A stretch of DNA of 64,000 bases, from positions 20,909,735 to 20,973,734 of the forward strand of contig OY987307.1 in assembly GCA_963920635.1 (NCBI GenBank), written 5' to 3'. The notes beneath the pieces are model-generated. The model saw only the letters and a program-made list of their open reading frames with translations, made no database searches and was not told the origin of the DNA. Numbering within the stretch: position 1 is the stretch's first letter; every line of letters begins with the position of its first letter. A program made the position numbers and the translations under genes. This stretch comes from Pseudeuparius sepicola (Eukaryota > Arthropoda > Insecta > Coleoptera > Anthribidae). Below are positions 36,000 through 47,470 of the stretch, piece after piece.

Positions 36000-37100
36000 C
36001 CGTAAGGGAACCCAGCACTATACTTTCCAAAGTGAGGCCTATTCATTCTTTCATCATTCTAATGGTCTCAGTGATGCCAAGTATGCCATTTTATTGGAGA
36101 ATCTATGAATATAACAGGTACTTTGATTGTTAGTAAAAATTAATAATGGTTTCCATGATTTCTAAAAATTAGACTTGACAATGTTGTGTATACAAGTTCA
36201 GAATGAAATTTATTTTATAGTTAATTGATTTACAGCAATTATTTCCACGAATTTAAGTAATAAGTATGGTAAGTCAGTAGTGCCAATTTTGCTTATTTAA
36301 GAATTTGTCGCTATTGCACCTTGTTACCAGGTTCCTCAATCCATTTGTAATATGTCTACTTGAACTTTCTTCCCTTGTTGAATTTATCTACCCAAAGAAC
36401 TTTCACAGATTTCGGGATGGACTAATAAGATTAAAGTCTATCCAAGTTACAGCGGCAGTAGATATCGCCTTGCGATCGATTACCAGGGTCTGACTAATAT
36501 GAGATTCCCAGTGGCTTGTAATTCTGAACTAATTCTAGTTCTAAAAATTGTGTTTTTACCTTTCGTGGATCTTTATAAATTTCCTTAAATTAAGTAGCAA
36601 AATAAATTTACAGAATATACTGCTCGCGATCCGATCTAAAATATGCAGGAAACTCGACTGAGGGAAGAGCCGGCCCTGCATTTTGCTCGCCGCGTAAACA
36701 CTTGACATTTTAATGACGGCCAGACCAATAAGAGAATAGGTCACGTGGTGGTCAATGTTTTGATCCACTGCCTCTGTAACTTGGATAGACTTTAGGTCTA
36801 GTAGTTCTAATGATGTAGTTTTTCTCGGTGTTCTTTATAAAATTTTTGTAATTTTATTTCTCTCCCAAGGTACCTCACAAACTTAAAATAAACTTATAGT
36901 TGTAGATAAAAACTCTTTAAAAAAAGACCTGGCTGAAGCTACCTGCTTAATAATTTAAAATTTTCGAAATACGATTTGTTTTGAACTACCTACTTATACG
37001 TAATGCCCACGTAATGGTAATTGTAGGATTACTAAAAGTGGTAAAGGAAAAATCTGGTTGCAATTATTTGGACTACTACAGGCGGCCGCATTACCTTTAA
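36000..37100 (+). repeat. Dispersed repeat family C, copy 1 (interrupted)
   Basis: Shared with 62519-63957 (same orientation), 38335-38845 (inverted) and 60768-60965 (5' part). Landmarks: CTTTCCAAAGTGAGGCC, GATGCCAAGTATGCCATT, GAACTTTCTTCCCTTGTTGA, TTTCTCTCCCAAGGTACCTC, CAGGCGGCCGCATTACCTTT. A MITE sits inside at 36434-36792. Without it the copy is about 740 bp, close to the 62.5-kb copy without its hAT insert. No protein domain seen; class unknown. Confidence 0.85.
36434..36792 (+). mobile_element. MITE with AAGTCTATCCAAG ends, copy 1
   Basis: TIRs of about 30 bp start AAGTCTATCCAAGTTACAG and are followed by GGCAGT. The filled site is GATTA-element-TAGGTCT, while the family C copy at about 63640 has the empty site GATTAGGTCT, so a TA (or TTA) target duplication was made on insertion. 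It is inserted in opposite orientation to copy 2 at 40544 and is 70 bp longer. Confidence 0.85.
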
Positions 37101-37845
37101 TTGACACATCTGATTATTTGGAAATTAGAAAAATTAAAAATTTGATGTCACCCTTGTTTACAATTATTTAAAATATAATATCTCAATTAGGGAGTTGTGT
37201 CTTGTTTAAAACAGAAAAAACACAGTGTCCTTATTTTGGGCCTAATGTTTCTAACAAGGCCAATATATTTATTTTTTCTTTCAATTTTTTTACTTATGGA
37301 ATTTCTGTTCTAAACTTTTATGATAAATTACCATATAATATATATATATACCAAAAATAGGCCGCTTTTTTTAAACACATTCATAATCTAAAATCTTTGG
37401 CCTTAATTCAAGTACCTTGCTTCCTGATGGATTATTATCATCAAACATTTTAGTTTTGGTGGTCAGGGAAGACAAGCTGCACAGCTAAGCATAATAACTC
37501 AAAAATGTATCTAAGTACCTACCACATACGTACCTACCTACTGACACATAGATATCACCGTGTCAGATATCAAAATATTTTGCCAAAAGTTGGTAACTAC
37601 ACGCTCAGGGTTTCACGTATTTTATAATACACATAGTACTTTGACTGCTGCCTGGGATTATTTATTGACAAGTTTATTTTGTCACACGGTTCATGTCTGT
37701 GTAGCCAGGAACGAGTTCATGTTAGGTACATTATACAGTTTCTTGCAGTTTGATTAGAGACAATTCAGTAAATTTTCTTTTCCCTCGACCGTGCATTAAC
37801 TAGTTATTTTAACTAATGCATAATCGTTTATTAATTATCCCCATT
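37101..37845. other. Intergenic DNA, AT-rich
   Basis: No gene. Contains the piece shared with 10.3 kb (around 37421-37470) and a short TA microsatellite near 37335. Confidence 0.5.
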
Positions 37846-37846
37846 A

Positions 37847-38095
37847 ATGCATGATTTCTCATTAATGAACGACAATGGAGCAGATTTTTCAGTCATTAAA
37901 CGGCTTGGTGGTTGGAAATCCACTGCTGTGGCAGAAGGCTACATTGAGAATTCCCTTCAAAATAAAGTTGAAATTGTACAAAAAATCTTATCTAAACCTG
38001 CCACAAACTCTACCAGTGCCAACACCGAAATACCTTCTGTCCTAAATTATTTAAACCTAAATTTAAATTCAGCTGTAGTTATTATAATTTTATAG
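37847..38095 (+). pseudogene. Tyrosine recombinase C-terminal fragment (Crypton-type)
   Basis: The frame gives GADFSVIKRLGGWKSTAVAE followed by GYIENSLQNKVEIV. This resembles the end of tyrosine recombinases carried by Crypton DNA transposons in insects, which typically read HSFRR..ATLL.D.GA....KR.GGWKS..VAEGYIE.S..NK. The last Tyr (GYIE) corresponds to the nucleophile that forms the 3'-phosphotyrosine bond. The HxxR box expected about 20 residues upstream is reduced to HDFS, with the conserved Arg lost, and KRHGGW has Leu in place of His. Only about 80 codons remain of a protein usually several hundred residues long. It lies between oppositely oriented copies of family C; whether it belongs to them is not shown. 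Family level is fairly sure, Crypton against DIRS/Ngaro origin less so. Confidence 0.68.
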
Positions 38096-38334
38096 GCCCC
38101 AAAAACTGTTCTGAAATTCCTGATAGCAGTTATCCGCAGAATACGTTCACTGACCATCAACTTTCCGTCCGTTTCTAAAATATGATTCGACCATAAATGC
38201 TTTTTGTTCTCGTTTAAACACCATTTTAACGTTAGATCGCAAATCACCGAAACCCATCAAAGACATACGTTTGAATTTCCAACGCCAACTTGAGGTTGAA
38301 TTTAAATGAACGCTCGGTAATATAAGCCCCAAAT

Positions 38335-38845
38335 ATGTTGTTCCATGTCAGTTTATTTTAAGTTTGTGAGGTACCTTGGGAGAGAAATAAAATTACAAAA
38401 ATTTTATGGTGGTCACCGAGAAAAACTACATGTAGTTATACTACTAGACCTAATAATCTTATTAGTCCGTCCCGAAATCTGTGAAAGTTCTTTGGGTAGA
38501 TACATTTAACAAGAGAAGAAAGTCCAAGTATACATATTACAAATGGGCTGAGGACAAATTCTTAAATAAGCAAAATCGGCACTGCGACTTACCATACTTA
38601 TTACTCAAATTCGTGAAAATAATGGTTGGAAATCAATTTCGACAAACACAACATTGCCAAGTCTAATTTTTAGAAATCATGGAAACCATTATTAATTTTT
38701 ACTAACAATCAGAGTACCTGTTATATTCATAGATTCTCCAATAAAATGGCATACTTGGCATCACTGATACCATTAGAATGAGGAAAGAATAGGCCTCACT
38801 TTGGAAAGTATAATACTGGCTTCCCTTACTTTAAAGAGCCCCTTG
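38335..38845 (-). repeat. Dispersed repeat family C, copy 2 (inverted, partial)
   Basis: Reverse complement of family C, from GAGGTACCTTGGGAGAGAAA to CCTCACTTTGGAAAGTATAA. It has no MITE or hAT insert at the sites interrupted in copies 1 and 4, and so provides a partial empty-site reference. Confidence 0.82.
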
Positions 38846-40543
38846 CGATTGAAGTTAAAGCCACGATACTGCAATAGAAAATCTATGCAGCCAAGAGTGG
38901 GAGCTTGTATTAGGAATGAAGGACGATAGTTCGAACAACTTCTGTGAAAAAGTTACGTCGTGTGTCGTGTAGAAATAGAAATAATAGTGGAATCAAAGTT
39001 TGAAATAAGTTATCTAGTCCAAAAGGCATTCGGAATGTCAGTCTATCTATGGTTTTATCTTAAATACCATTAAATATAATCGCCTAGAGTAATATATTCT
39101 GCAAAAAGCGGGGTAAAAAGGGACTCCGAAACTTCCCGCCTCTTTGGCTCGCCGTGTAATTTTTAACTTTGTTTCCACCGGCGGAGCGGGGCGCTCGGTC
39201 GAAGGCGAACTTCCCTAATTCCGTTAAAGTTTTTATCAGAGCATATTCATATTGCGTCGACTTAATTAGCACTTTAAGAAAGTTTAAAAGCTTTGTGTGA
39301 TAGGCCGGCGCCGCCCCAAAAATGTTGGATTTATTGCGAGACGCCCGGGAGCTGGCAAGTTTTCTTGTTAAGGGGTGGAAGTTCGCGTCCGACCGAAAAA
39401 TCGCCCTTAATATGCGCGGGGTGTAAAACTGGCTGCGAGAAAAGGGCGGGTCGCCCCCAGAAGTTCTGGGTTAAGGATCTTCCAGGAGCTTTACAGCTAG
39501 TTTGGTGTATTAGGATTCGGAGCGTTTGCGAGCGTGTCTTATTAGACTCGACCCTATCTCTATGTGGACAGAAGTGTTAAAAAGTCGATAGACATACCTA
39601 AAATGTATTTATTTCCGACATGAAATAAAGATAAATAAGCTGCTCCGCGTGTTACCTACTATGTGACGTCGTCCGCATTATTTAGAAGCCGTCTGACTGA
39701 GACAAAGCATCTGCCACTTTGGTACTAAAGAGTGACGTCAGGACATTTCGACTGACGATGATGTCCCGGCATCACGTACAAGCGGCCGCAAACTGCTATC
39801 AGAACAATCTTATGGAAATATCTCATCATGTATTCACAGTTTTATTCAGTTGGCTTATTACTGTATCATATTTTCTTTTACGCACTAGGGGGTGCTAAGT
39901 TCTGACGCTCAAGAACAGATTATACTTGTTTAGATTGTGTATTCAATTTACTGGTGGCATTTTTGAAAAACTCGTTTGAATAGTAGTGACAGGCAGTGCG
40001 TTTTGGTGCGTTCACATTTTATGCGCAGTTTTAGTTGATGCTTGACATACCTTTGGACATTACATTAATATTTCCAGGAAAAAAACGATTGCTATTGGAA
40101 AATCAAAAAGCGTGTCATAAAGGTACCATGATGTTTTTATCGTCACAGTAGAAAAATGTTTTCTAAAAAATAGAAGAAAAACAAGTTTCGACCTTTTAGG
40201 ATTTTCACACGTAAAAATAAGTACATTTACGATATTTTGTGCAACTGGCAACTGCGCACCAGCCTTGATGCGTGATCTTAGGTACAAGTAGGGTTTCTGC
40301 ATAAAGAGAGTTGGGACAAAAAATTATTAGTGTCATTATTCGCTGATTTTGGGCATTATACAGATAACTAGATTATTTTCTATCTTTTGCCTTTACGAAT
40401 TAGAGGTATTTTGTATTTATGTAGGTTATGATTTATATCAAATTAAAGAAAAAATGATGGGAACTCATAATAGGCGGAGTATTTTTTTAAATAGGAAACT
40501 GAAACAATATATGTCTGGTTGCCCTCTATAAGAAAACTTATTA
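38846..40543. other. Intergenic DNA with a GC-richer island at 39.11-39.48 kb
   Basis: The 95-codon frame at 39293-39580 runs through the island (TAGGCCGGCGCCGCCCC near 39301) but shows no domain or conserved copy. Nothing else supported. Confidence 0.4.
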
Positions 40544-40833
40544 AAGTCTATCCAAGTTACAGAGGCAGTGGATCAAAACATTGGCCACCACGTGACTTAT
40601 TCTCTTATCGCGGATCGCGAGCAGTATATTCTGTAAATTTATTTTGCTACTTAATTTAAGGAAATTTATAAATATCCACGAAAGGTAAAAACACAATTTT
40701 TAGAGCTTCTAAAAGAATTAGTTCAGAATTACAAGCCACTGGGAATCTCATATTAGTCAGACTCTGGCAATCAATCGCAATGCGGTCATGTGACTTTGTT
40801 TATATCTACTGCCGCTGTAACTTGGATAGACTT
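40544..40833 (-). mobile_element. MITE with AAGTCTATCCAAG ends, copy 2
   Basis: Same TIRs as 36434-36792, opposite orientation. The interior shares the block TGAGATTCCCAGTGGC and its neighbours. It lacks an internal segment that copy 1 has (around 36630-36735). Flanked by TTA at the left and TTA/TA at the right. Confidence 0.85.
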
Positions 40834-40939
40834 TAGGCATAAATATGAATACCATTATCGAATAAGTATAGAGTACCTAAGTTTTGAGTTGACAAAAATT
40901 AATAGCAGCATAAAAACATGACATCAAAAGAACGACACT

Positions 40940-41160
40940 GTCATTCATATAAATCCTTTATCCGTTGACTGACGTATTAATAAGACTTCTCGCGGCTATA
41001 GCTTCAAGTCCTGGCAAGTAGATGGGGCCTATGATCAACAATGTATTTTGCATTGTATTTTTTCTCCGGGAAGCGCATGGTGAGCCAGAGAACTGTCAAA
41101 CATGACAGCCGTGAGCAGTCTTTATTAATACGTCAGTCAACGCTTTATCTATGCTGTCAT
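40940..41160. repeat. Palindromic element, about 220 bp
   Basis: CCGTTGACTGACGTATTAAT near 40970 is answered by ATTAATACGTCAGTCAACG near 41124, and the outer parts (CTGTCATT / ATGACAG) also pair. The loop holds a short TTTGCATTGTATT stretch. Looks like a small foldback MITE. Confidence 0.65.
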
Positions 41161-43153
41161 TTCAACTTTCAAATAATTCGAAGGAAAATATAAAATATTG
41201 CACATTAGTTTTGAAGCATTAGTTTCAGCGGCCCGATTATTATAAATAACCAAATACCTGGTATGGCGAAAATAATATGATTTAGCGCTTTTAACGCGGA
41301 TGCTAGCAAATAATTACAGATTTGTTATTACAGAAATCACTAGAGAAAAGAGCAATGAAGATGTCCTATAGAATAAATGGATAATGATAATTAAATATAA
41401 TAAGATGTATTTTAACTCTTAGTTTGGATTAAAAATTAACTCCAAATCCTAGTGCACAACCACAACCTCCAATAAACTATGTATTTTGGATTGTATCCAA
41501 AAAGTAGTATAGTAATTTATGCAGACCATGCAATCTTATAATCAATAATAGCAGATAAAATTATTGGAACTGGACAGAAACTAGAGCAGAGTTTACCTAT
41601 ACATTAGAAGATATTATTGTTCGGATGTATTCTAGATTATATTATATAAAAATTTAATACATTAATTTTAACAAATTTGCATTTTAATCTTCAATTTTAT
41701 TACTAAGTCGTATTTGTTGGAAAAACTTAAACACTATTACACTTTTCACTGTTTCATTATTAAACACGACCGCCAACAAATACGATTTAGTAACAGTGCT
41801 AATAGTTATTAAATGAATAGGAGGAGCTTTTCAAATATCCCGCCACTTCTTTATGTTAAATATTTCTCACGTCACAGATGGCGCGCGTGGTCACGTCCAT
41901 GGAATCTATCCCAAATTTTCTTTCCTTCTCCCACAAAATTGATGTGACTGAAAAATTATTTTTTCTTTCCCAATCCAGGAACTCTATAGGTACAAGCTGA
42001 CTACGAAAGCGCCGTTAATAAGGGGTTTTAATACACTTCTTTCTACAATTTTTTATTTTCAGATTCTTATTAGGCTATTTTTTCCACTTGTGGTTAATTT
42101 TTTTTATAATATTTTAACGCGGACACAATGCAATAACTCGTTCGTGACGGCATAGGTATAACAACACTGACAACATAAATTTTAAGACCGCAACAGGCGC
42201 ATATGGCGGACGATTTTTTTGGGGGGGCCAAACCGGAATATTAAAGCCGAGGCCGAGCGCCCCACCCCTAACGCTGAGTCGCCCTTAAAACGGCTCATAA
42301 ATTACAGTAAGAAACCCTTTTCCGAACCACTTAAATCCGCCCCGGCGCGAGGGGCTAAAAATTAAAATGCCAGCCCTGCGCTATTTGCTGCTCTCGTCCT
42401 GGAAGACGTTCCGATTGCCGGCGGGCTGAATTATAGACTTTGTTGGGACCTCGTTTTATATTTTATTCACAATCGTCAATAATACCGTTAGTTAGATACC
42501 TTGCGACTATCTGGGATGACAGAAGCACATTAAAAAAAAAACATTTTCCTGCTCCCTCCCCTGTAAGTACACATTACATACTCGCCAACAGGCCCGAAAG
42601 CGAAAGTCAAATGTTCGAGGTGCCCTGTTATTTTGGTTGCTAGCTGCGAAAGTTGTTGCTAGGTACAAAAAGTATTGCTTAGCAACCCTTTCGCATCAAG
42701 GACCTTAAAACCGTTAATAAAATATATGTAGCGACGCGAATCTTGCGTCAATTTTAACAGGTTTCACAACAATCGTTTTACAAACTGTTTTGATCGTAAA
42801 GAACACGAATTATACCAAAGAAAAATTACTAATATCAATGTCTCTCTGGCGTCAAATAAGAGCCGCATAACAGAACAAATTTGACAGGCACCTCGCTACC
42901 GGTAGGGTGAGAGTACGCGATTAGTAATTCGTAGATCCAGGGTTCAAATCCCACACAAAGCTCAACATTTTTTATTTGTTTTTTTATTATCGCTGCATTA
43001 TGCCTCTTATATTTATCACTGATTATCATTTTTAGTAACTGGACAAAGGTTATTTTGAAGATCATTATTACTCACAATCTACTCCATATATATTTAGAGC
43101 TTTATTCAAAGTACCTATAACCTGAAATTGTCGGTAGCAGGAAAAATGTAATA
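41161..43153. other. Intergenic DNA with a GC-rich island at 42.18-42.44 kb
   Basis: No gene seen. The island carries ATATGGCGGACG at 42201 and GGCCGAGCGCCCCACCC near 42250. A 93-bp hairpin lies at 41701-41793 (CTAAGTCGTATTTGTTGG against CCAACAAATACGATTTAG). Confidence 0.45.
42890..42965 (+). other. tRNA-like sequence, probably a tRNA pseudogene or SINE head
   Basis: GGGTTCAAATCCC at 42950-42962 is a good B-box/T-arm, preceded at the expected distance by an anticodon-arm-like ATTAGTAAT and a D-arm-like TACCGGTAGG. The acceptor ends do not pair well. A T-rich tail follows (TTTTTTATTTGTTTTTTTATT split around 42970-42990). It is better read as a decayed tRNA or a tRNA-derived SINE head than as a working tRNA. 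Confidence 0.35.
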
Positions 43154-43235
43154 CATTGCACGATGCGTAAGCTCTTTTTTGGCCCTTTAAACAATCTCCT
43201 CGGCCAAAAAAGAGCACTTACGCATCTGGCAATGT
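43154..43235. repeat. 82-bp hairpin, about 32-bp arms
   Basis: GATGCGTAAG.CTCTTTTTTGG in the left arm pairs with CCAAAAAAGAGCACTTACGC in the right; outer ATTGC / GCAAT also pair. Loop about 20 bp (TTTAAACAATCTCCT). Confidence 0.7.
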
Positions 43236-43719
43236 AAATAACAAATAACTATTATGTTGTGGTCAAATATAATTATTTGTTTAACAAAAAACAGTGAACA
43301 AAAGCGACGCTTTTTTCACTAGGTTGAATGTAGGTAATTTGTATGATTAGAAATAAGGAACATAATATTCTGTACTTTCATGCACAGTTTTTTTGTATAG
43401 CAAAGAAATTGTAGGTAACATTATTTAAATATTTAACGCCTCCGCAATAATAATTAAAAAGGAATGACTTGTGGCCAAAAATGTGTGAAAGAGGCCCGCA
43501 TGATGCTTTGCAAAACAATACAAGAAATCATTCTGCAAGACCCTTGCAATTTTGCAAGAAATATTGTAAAATTACTAATTATCTGTAATTATAATTTCTG
43601 TAAGACTTTAATAAAAGAAATAATGAATATAGGTGAGGATAATATTATTGAAAAATGAACATAAATATAAACGGTTATTTAAGAATAATTATTACTGTAA
43701 CTATATACTATACCTTTTC

Positions 43720-43887
43720 GACTTCAAATTGGGAATAAACAACTTCAAATTGAGAATAGTCAACACTAAATTGGGATTAATCAATTTCAAATTGGGAATA
43801 GACAACTTCAAATTGGTTGTAGTCAATGTCAAATTGAGAGTAAACAATTTTAAATTGGGAAGATTCAATATTAAATTGAAAATAAAC
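43720..43887 (+). repeat. 21-bp minisatellite block, copy 1 (8 units)
   Basis: Consensus unit AACTTCAAATTGGGAATAGTC with variants. Because the period is seven codons, the frame (within 43633-44004) reads NFKLGI-x repeatedly, and the opposite strand is open as well (NLKL-based). Flanks TACCTTTTC on the left and AACAATATTTTAATTACTTA on the right are shared with the copy at 48.3 kb. This is a module inside a dispersed repeat; I do not call a gene. Confidence 0.9.
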
Positions 43888-44990
43888 AACTTCATATTAA
43901 ACAATATTTTAATTACTTATATCAGATATGACAATAAGGATGGAAGATTAGCGAGTGTAAATGTAATAATTACAAGAAAAGGTGATAATGGGCATTACAG
44001 GTAACCAAAAAGAAATTGAGAATTAATGTATTACGCCGTTTTCCCGGCAGGAAATACATACTTCCCAACTTCCGACAAACAAAATAATTCTAATTTTACT
44101 TCTTATAAATTCAACAAATTAATAGGTATGTATATACCTACTCTTGAATTATTAATCCGCCACTACAGTATAGATTAGTAGATTAACTTATTTTTTATAA
44201 CTTTGCTTCAACTGTATCTTTGCTAAAATACTTAATACCTATAGACTAGCTCGGGTATATTAGACTTTCTAATGCTTTGTTTCGTTTTATATTAGTGTGG
44301 TATAATGTAGATTGGGTCATTTTGGGAGAGCGGGTTTCGCGGTTTTTGTCCACATATATCGAAAGCCACAGACGTAGGTAATAAAAAATATTATATAAAT
44401 AAAATGGAAAAATCTTCAACATTATTGTGTGCTATGAAAATAAATTAAAAATACTTAATATTTTCAATTTAACGTAACACTTCACTGGTAAAGGTAATGC
44501 TATAGCAATTATCCTAAAAATGAAATAATAAAATTGTCATATCTACTATTACAATACAATTCCAAAATAGTGTTTATTCTTCTGCAATTCACCTAATGGT
44601 CTATGTAGTGTGCATATTACCATTTTTCTTCATGTTCATGGAAATTTCATGTTATCACAAACAAATCTTTCTACCTATAAAAGCTATGTTAAAAGGATAA
44701 AACTGCTAAATACTGGACGCAAAGACAATTCGTTACCGTAAAAAGAAGGCAAATCGTAATAAAGCTGGATATTTAAAATTTGGGACATTTTAAACGTCAG
44801 TAACTGACATACCAATAACCACAGAATACCCTCCTATAACCTATAATAAGTCGCCATTTTTTTCTCGTCGAGTGGCGCCACCCCACTCCGTAAACAACAA
44901 TGAAATATGACGTCATGCTCGGGTCTTTAATATAGTGTCGGTCCAGTTTTCACATATCCAAGTAGGCCTGGCATGGGGATTTTTTGAAAG
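43888..44990. other. AT-rich intergenic stretch
   Basis: No supported gene. The sentence GTCTTTAATATAGTGT.GGTC at about 44930 recurs at about 49215, marking another short shared repeat. Confidence 0.45.
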
Positions 44991-45004
44991 AAATGCGGTA
45001 GGCC

Positions 45005-45895
45005 TTGAAAACAGATGACCTATTACGTGATGTGGAATTTAGTTACCGGGGCCTCTGGACGATGCAAATAAACCACATGAGTCATAAAAAGAACTTCAGT
45101 GGCGAGGTACAAATTATATATTTTTTACATAGGAAATAGTATATTATACACTTAGGTTGAGAAGTGAGCCATTATATACCGAGCTTTTTTATATCCTCAG
45201 GCGCGTAGCGCCGAAGGATATAATATGCGAGGTAAATAATGGCCTTCTCAACCGAAGTGTATATAGAATTTTTTTTACTACTTACATTGAAATATTGCCA
45301 TATTTTAGTTTATTTTAGTCATTTCTCGCTTTTTTCAAATACATCGAAATATTAGTAGCCTGAGAGTTCAGTTGTCAAGCTGATAAAATGACACTAATCT
45401 TTAAATGTCATATAGAACATTTTTCATTATTTACCTAGGTATTTTTTTATTATCATTATTTACCTAGGGTGAGAAATATTACTTCTCATTAGAGGAATGA
45501 GGTAAATAATGGTGACTTCTCAGGCTAGTAGTAAACTAAAGTTTTATTAGGCAAACAAATAATCATTGCTTGACATTGACGATCGCTCTACCTAGGTCAA
45601 GTATGACGAGGCACGGGGCGGTGCTTGATATTCAAACCTACTAAAATATTTATACTGAAAAATTTGCTCTGCTATAGGTAACAATTTAGCAATGTGTACG
45701 AAAAGTTAAATGGGCCTTTATCGGCAGGGTTTTGAATATTTCGTCACTTTTGACGGGCGATGGCCCCGCGTCTGACGTTTGATGTTTACAACTCGCCAAG
45801 GCCTACTTATTGAAAAAATCGTACAATAATGGGCTACTTCAGTGCCGATTTCTGAGCTTCGACACTTCACTGCCTGTTTCAAGAAGACGTAATTT
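45005..45895 (-). repeat. Dispersed repeat family A, copy 2 (inverted, interrupted)
   Basis: Reverse complement of 719-1345. Continuity breaks between about 45131 and 45535, where a foreign segment with GAGGTAAATAATGG-type motifs lies. That segment contains the hairpin at 45145-45263. Confidence 0.75.
45145..45263. repeat. Hairpin with TATACACTT ends
   Basis: TATACACTTAGGTTGAGAAG is answered by CTTCTCAACCGAAGTGTATA. The middle has CAGGCGCGTAGCGCCG, a second small stem. Probably a MITE inserted in family A copy 2. Confidence 0.65.
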
Positions 45896-46640
45896 TTCAG
45901 CTGAGGCTAACAATACGCCCCGCTTCCCTCGAATCCTATTTTAATATACTCCCATTCACGCGCCCGGCCCAAAACGAACCATAAGAAAACACAAAGGCCG
46001 CCCGCTCCCCTTAAACAATACTTTATCCGCAGGCTGCGGACCGGCCCGCGTCCAGCATTACAAAACCGTATTCCCCGACCGCCCCAAAAAGAACAAACCG
46101 GCGCGCGTGGGGCCCACCCCTTGCGAGACTGCCCCCACCCCCGACGCAGGGGTGTGTTTCTAAAAATGCTCGGCGGTGGGGGAAGCGAATAAAAGTAGTA
46201 CTTATTATATCCCTGAGCGAATCGGGGGTTTGGTCCCGCTCGCGACGCGCGTCTCGCTCCGACGCACTCGTACGCCCCGTCCTTCCCTCTCCGTCCCCTC
46301 TAGTTTCTTTCTTCCAATTGCCTGGTGAATTTTATCGACGTTTCTTTCGGAAGGGAGGACGGCGAGAGAGAGCGCCGTCTCGCTCGCCGGCCCGGGTCTG
46401 GTTGGATTTTTAAATTTTCTTCCGGAAAGTTCGCATTGGGCGGCGGCGGGGAAATAGGGAAAAAAGGATTAGGGAGGCGGAGGGCGATAGGACGGAAAAA
46501 CGCGTGGGAAGTGCGAGATAAAACCGGGGAATTTTGTAATTTGACGACCGGGACGGCGGTAAAAGTGGGGGGGAGGAATTTGTTGTTTTCGGGTGTTGTG
46601 TGCGAGAGAAGATAAAAGCTGGGCTTTTAAACAAACGACT
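45896..46640. other. Large GC/CpG-rich island
   Basis: The largest island of the window after the satellite units. Many CpG (GTCCCGCTCGCGACGCGCGT near 46234), CT-rich to 46320, then GGCGGCGGGGAAATAGGG near 46440. Frames of 96, 74 and 72 codons overlap on both strands, which is expected of stop-poor GC-rich DNA. A CpG-island promoter with an untranslated first exon is possible; nothing in the sequence proves it. Confidence 0.4.
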
Positions 46641-46992
46641 TGGGGGGTTAAAGGACTTTCTAGGATAATAATTGGATTTACTACCACTTAAGCGAATTAA
46701 AAACTACAAAGTAACTAGTATACATAAGACATGTATATGTATACCTATGTAACTTTTGGCAAAAAGTTTAACATGAAAATTGTTTGCAAGAACCGACAAA
46801 ATTTACGTATGACAATAGTTTTGATGTGTGGGCTCGAAAATGAAATTATCTGTAAAAATATTTAATCATGTGTGTTTTGTAAAGCAAAAGGTCCTAATCA
46901 GTTTGAAGTGTCACACTTGCCCGTTTCTTCTGTATTTACTTAAGAAAAGATATTGGTAATATTTGTGGTCGACATAAGATCTATACCTTTTC

Positions 46993-47118
46993 AACTTCAA
47001 ATTGGGAATAATCAATTTCAAATTGGGAATAGACAACTTCAAATTGGGAATTGTCAATATCAAATTGAGAATAAACAATTTCAAATTGGGAATATTTAAT
47101 ATTAAATTGAAAATTAAT
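46993..47118 (+). repeat. 21-bp minisatellite block, copy 2 (6 units)
   Basis: Same unit as at 43.7 kb, preceded by the same CTATACCTTTTC. The right flank differs (AACTTGATGAAATAAAAACA), so this copy is truncated there. Confidence 0.88.
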
Positions 47119-47470
47119 AACTTGATGAAATAAAAACACTTATCAACAAGAACAATTCAATTTGTTAACTAAAGTTTATAATATTAAGCAAAATTTCGAC
47201 TGCTTGGTAAGGTTCAAAAAGACTTGGCCAGAAATCTTAGAAAGAAGACAAAGACCAAATCATTTATCGCAAACTAAAGTTACCTTATAGAAATTAGAAA
47301 GTATAAGTAGTGCAAAATACCATAAATAACAAATTAACTGTAGCGAGTTGCACCAGATTTATAGGAAATATACAGAGATACATATACCAGAAATATTAAA
47401 TGATAGACAAGGATTAAATATAAGTGTGCAACATATGGGACTTTTATTTATTAATTGCACAACCAAAATA

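Noticed and set aside
39293..39580. 95-codon Cys-containing frame
   Set aside because: Cysteines are not spaced as in a known finger, and the frame follows the GC-rich island.
43633..44004. 123-codon frame as a real repeat-protein gene
   Set aside because: The block is a mobile minisatellite in three copies, one truncated, open on both strands; no evidence of coding constraint.
46325..46687. Three overlapping frames in the 46-kb CpG island
   Set aside because: Mutually overlapping on both strands with no domain; expected by chance at this base composition.
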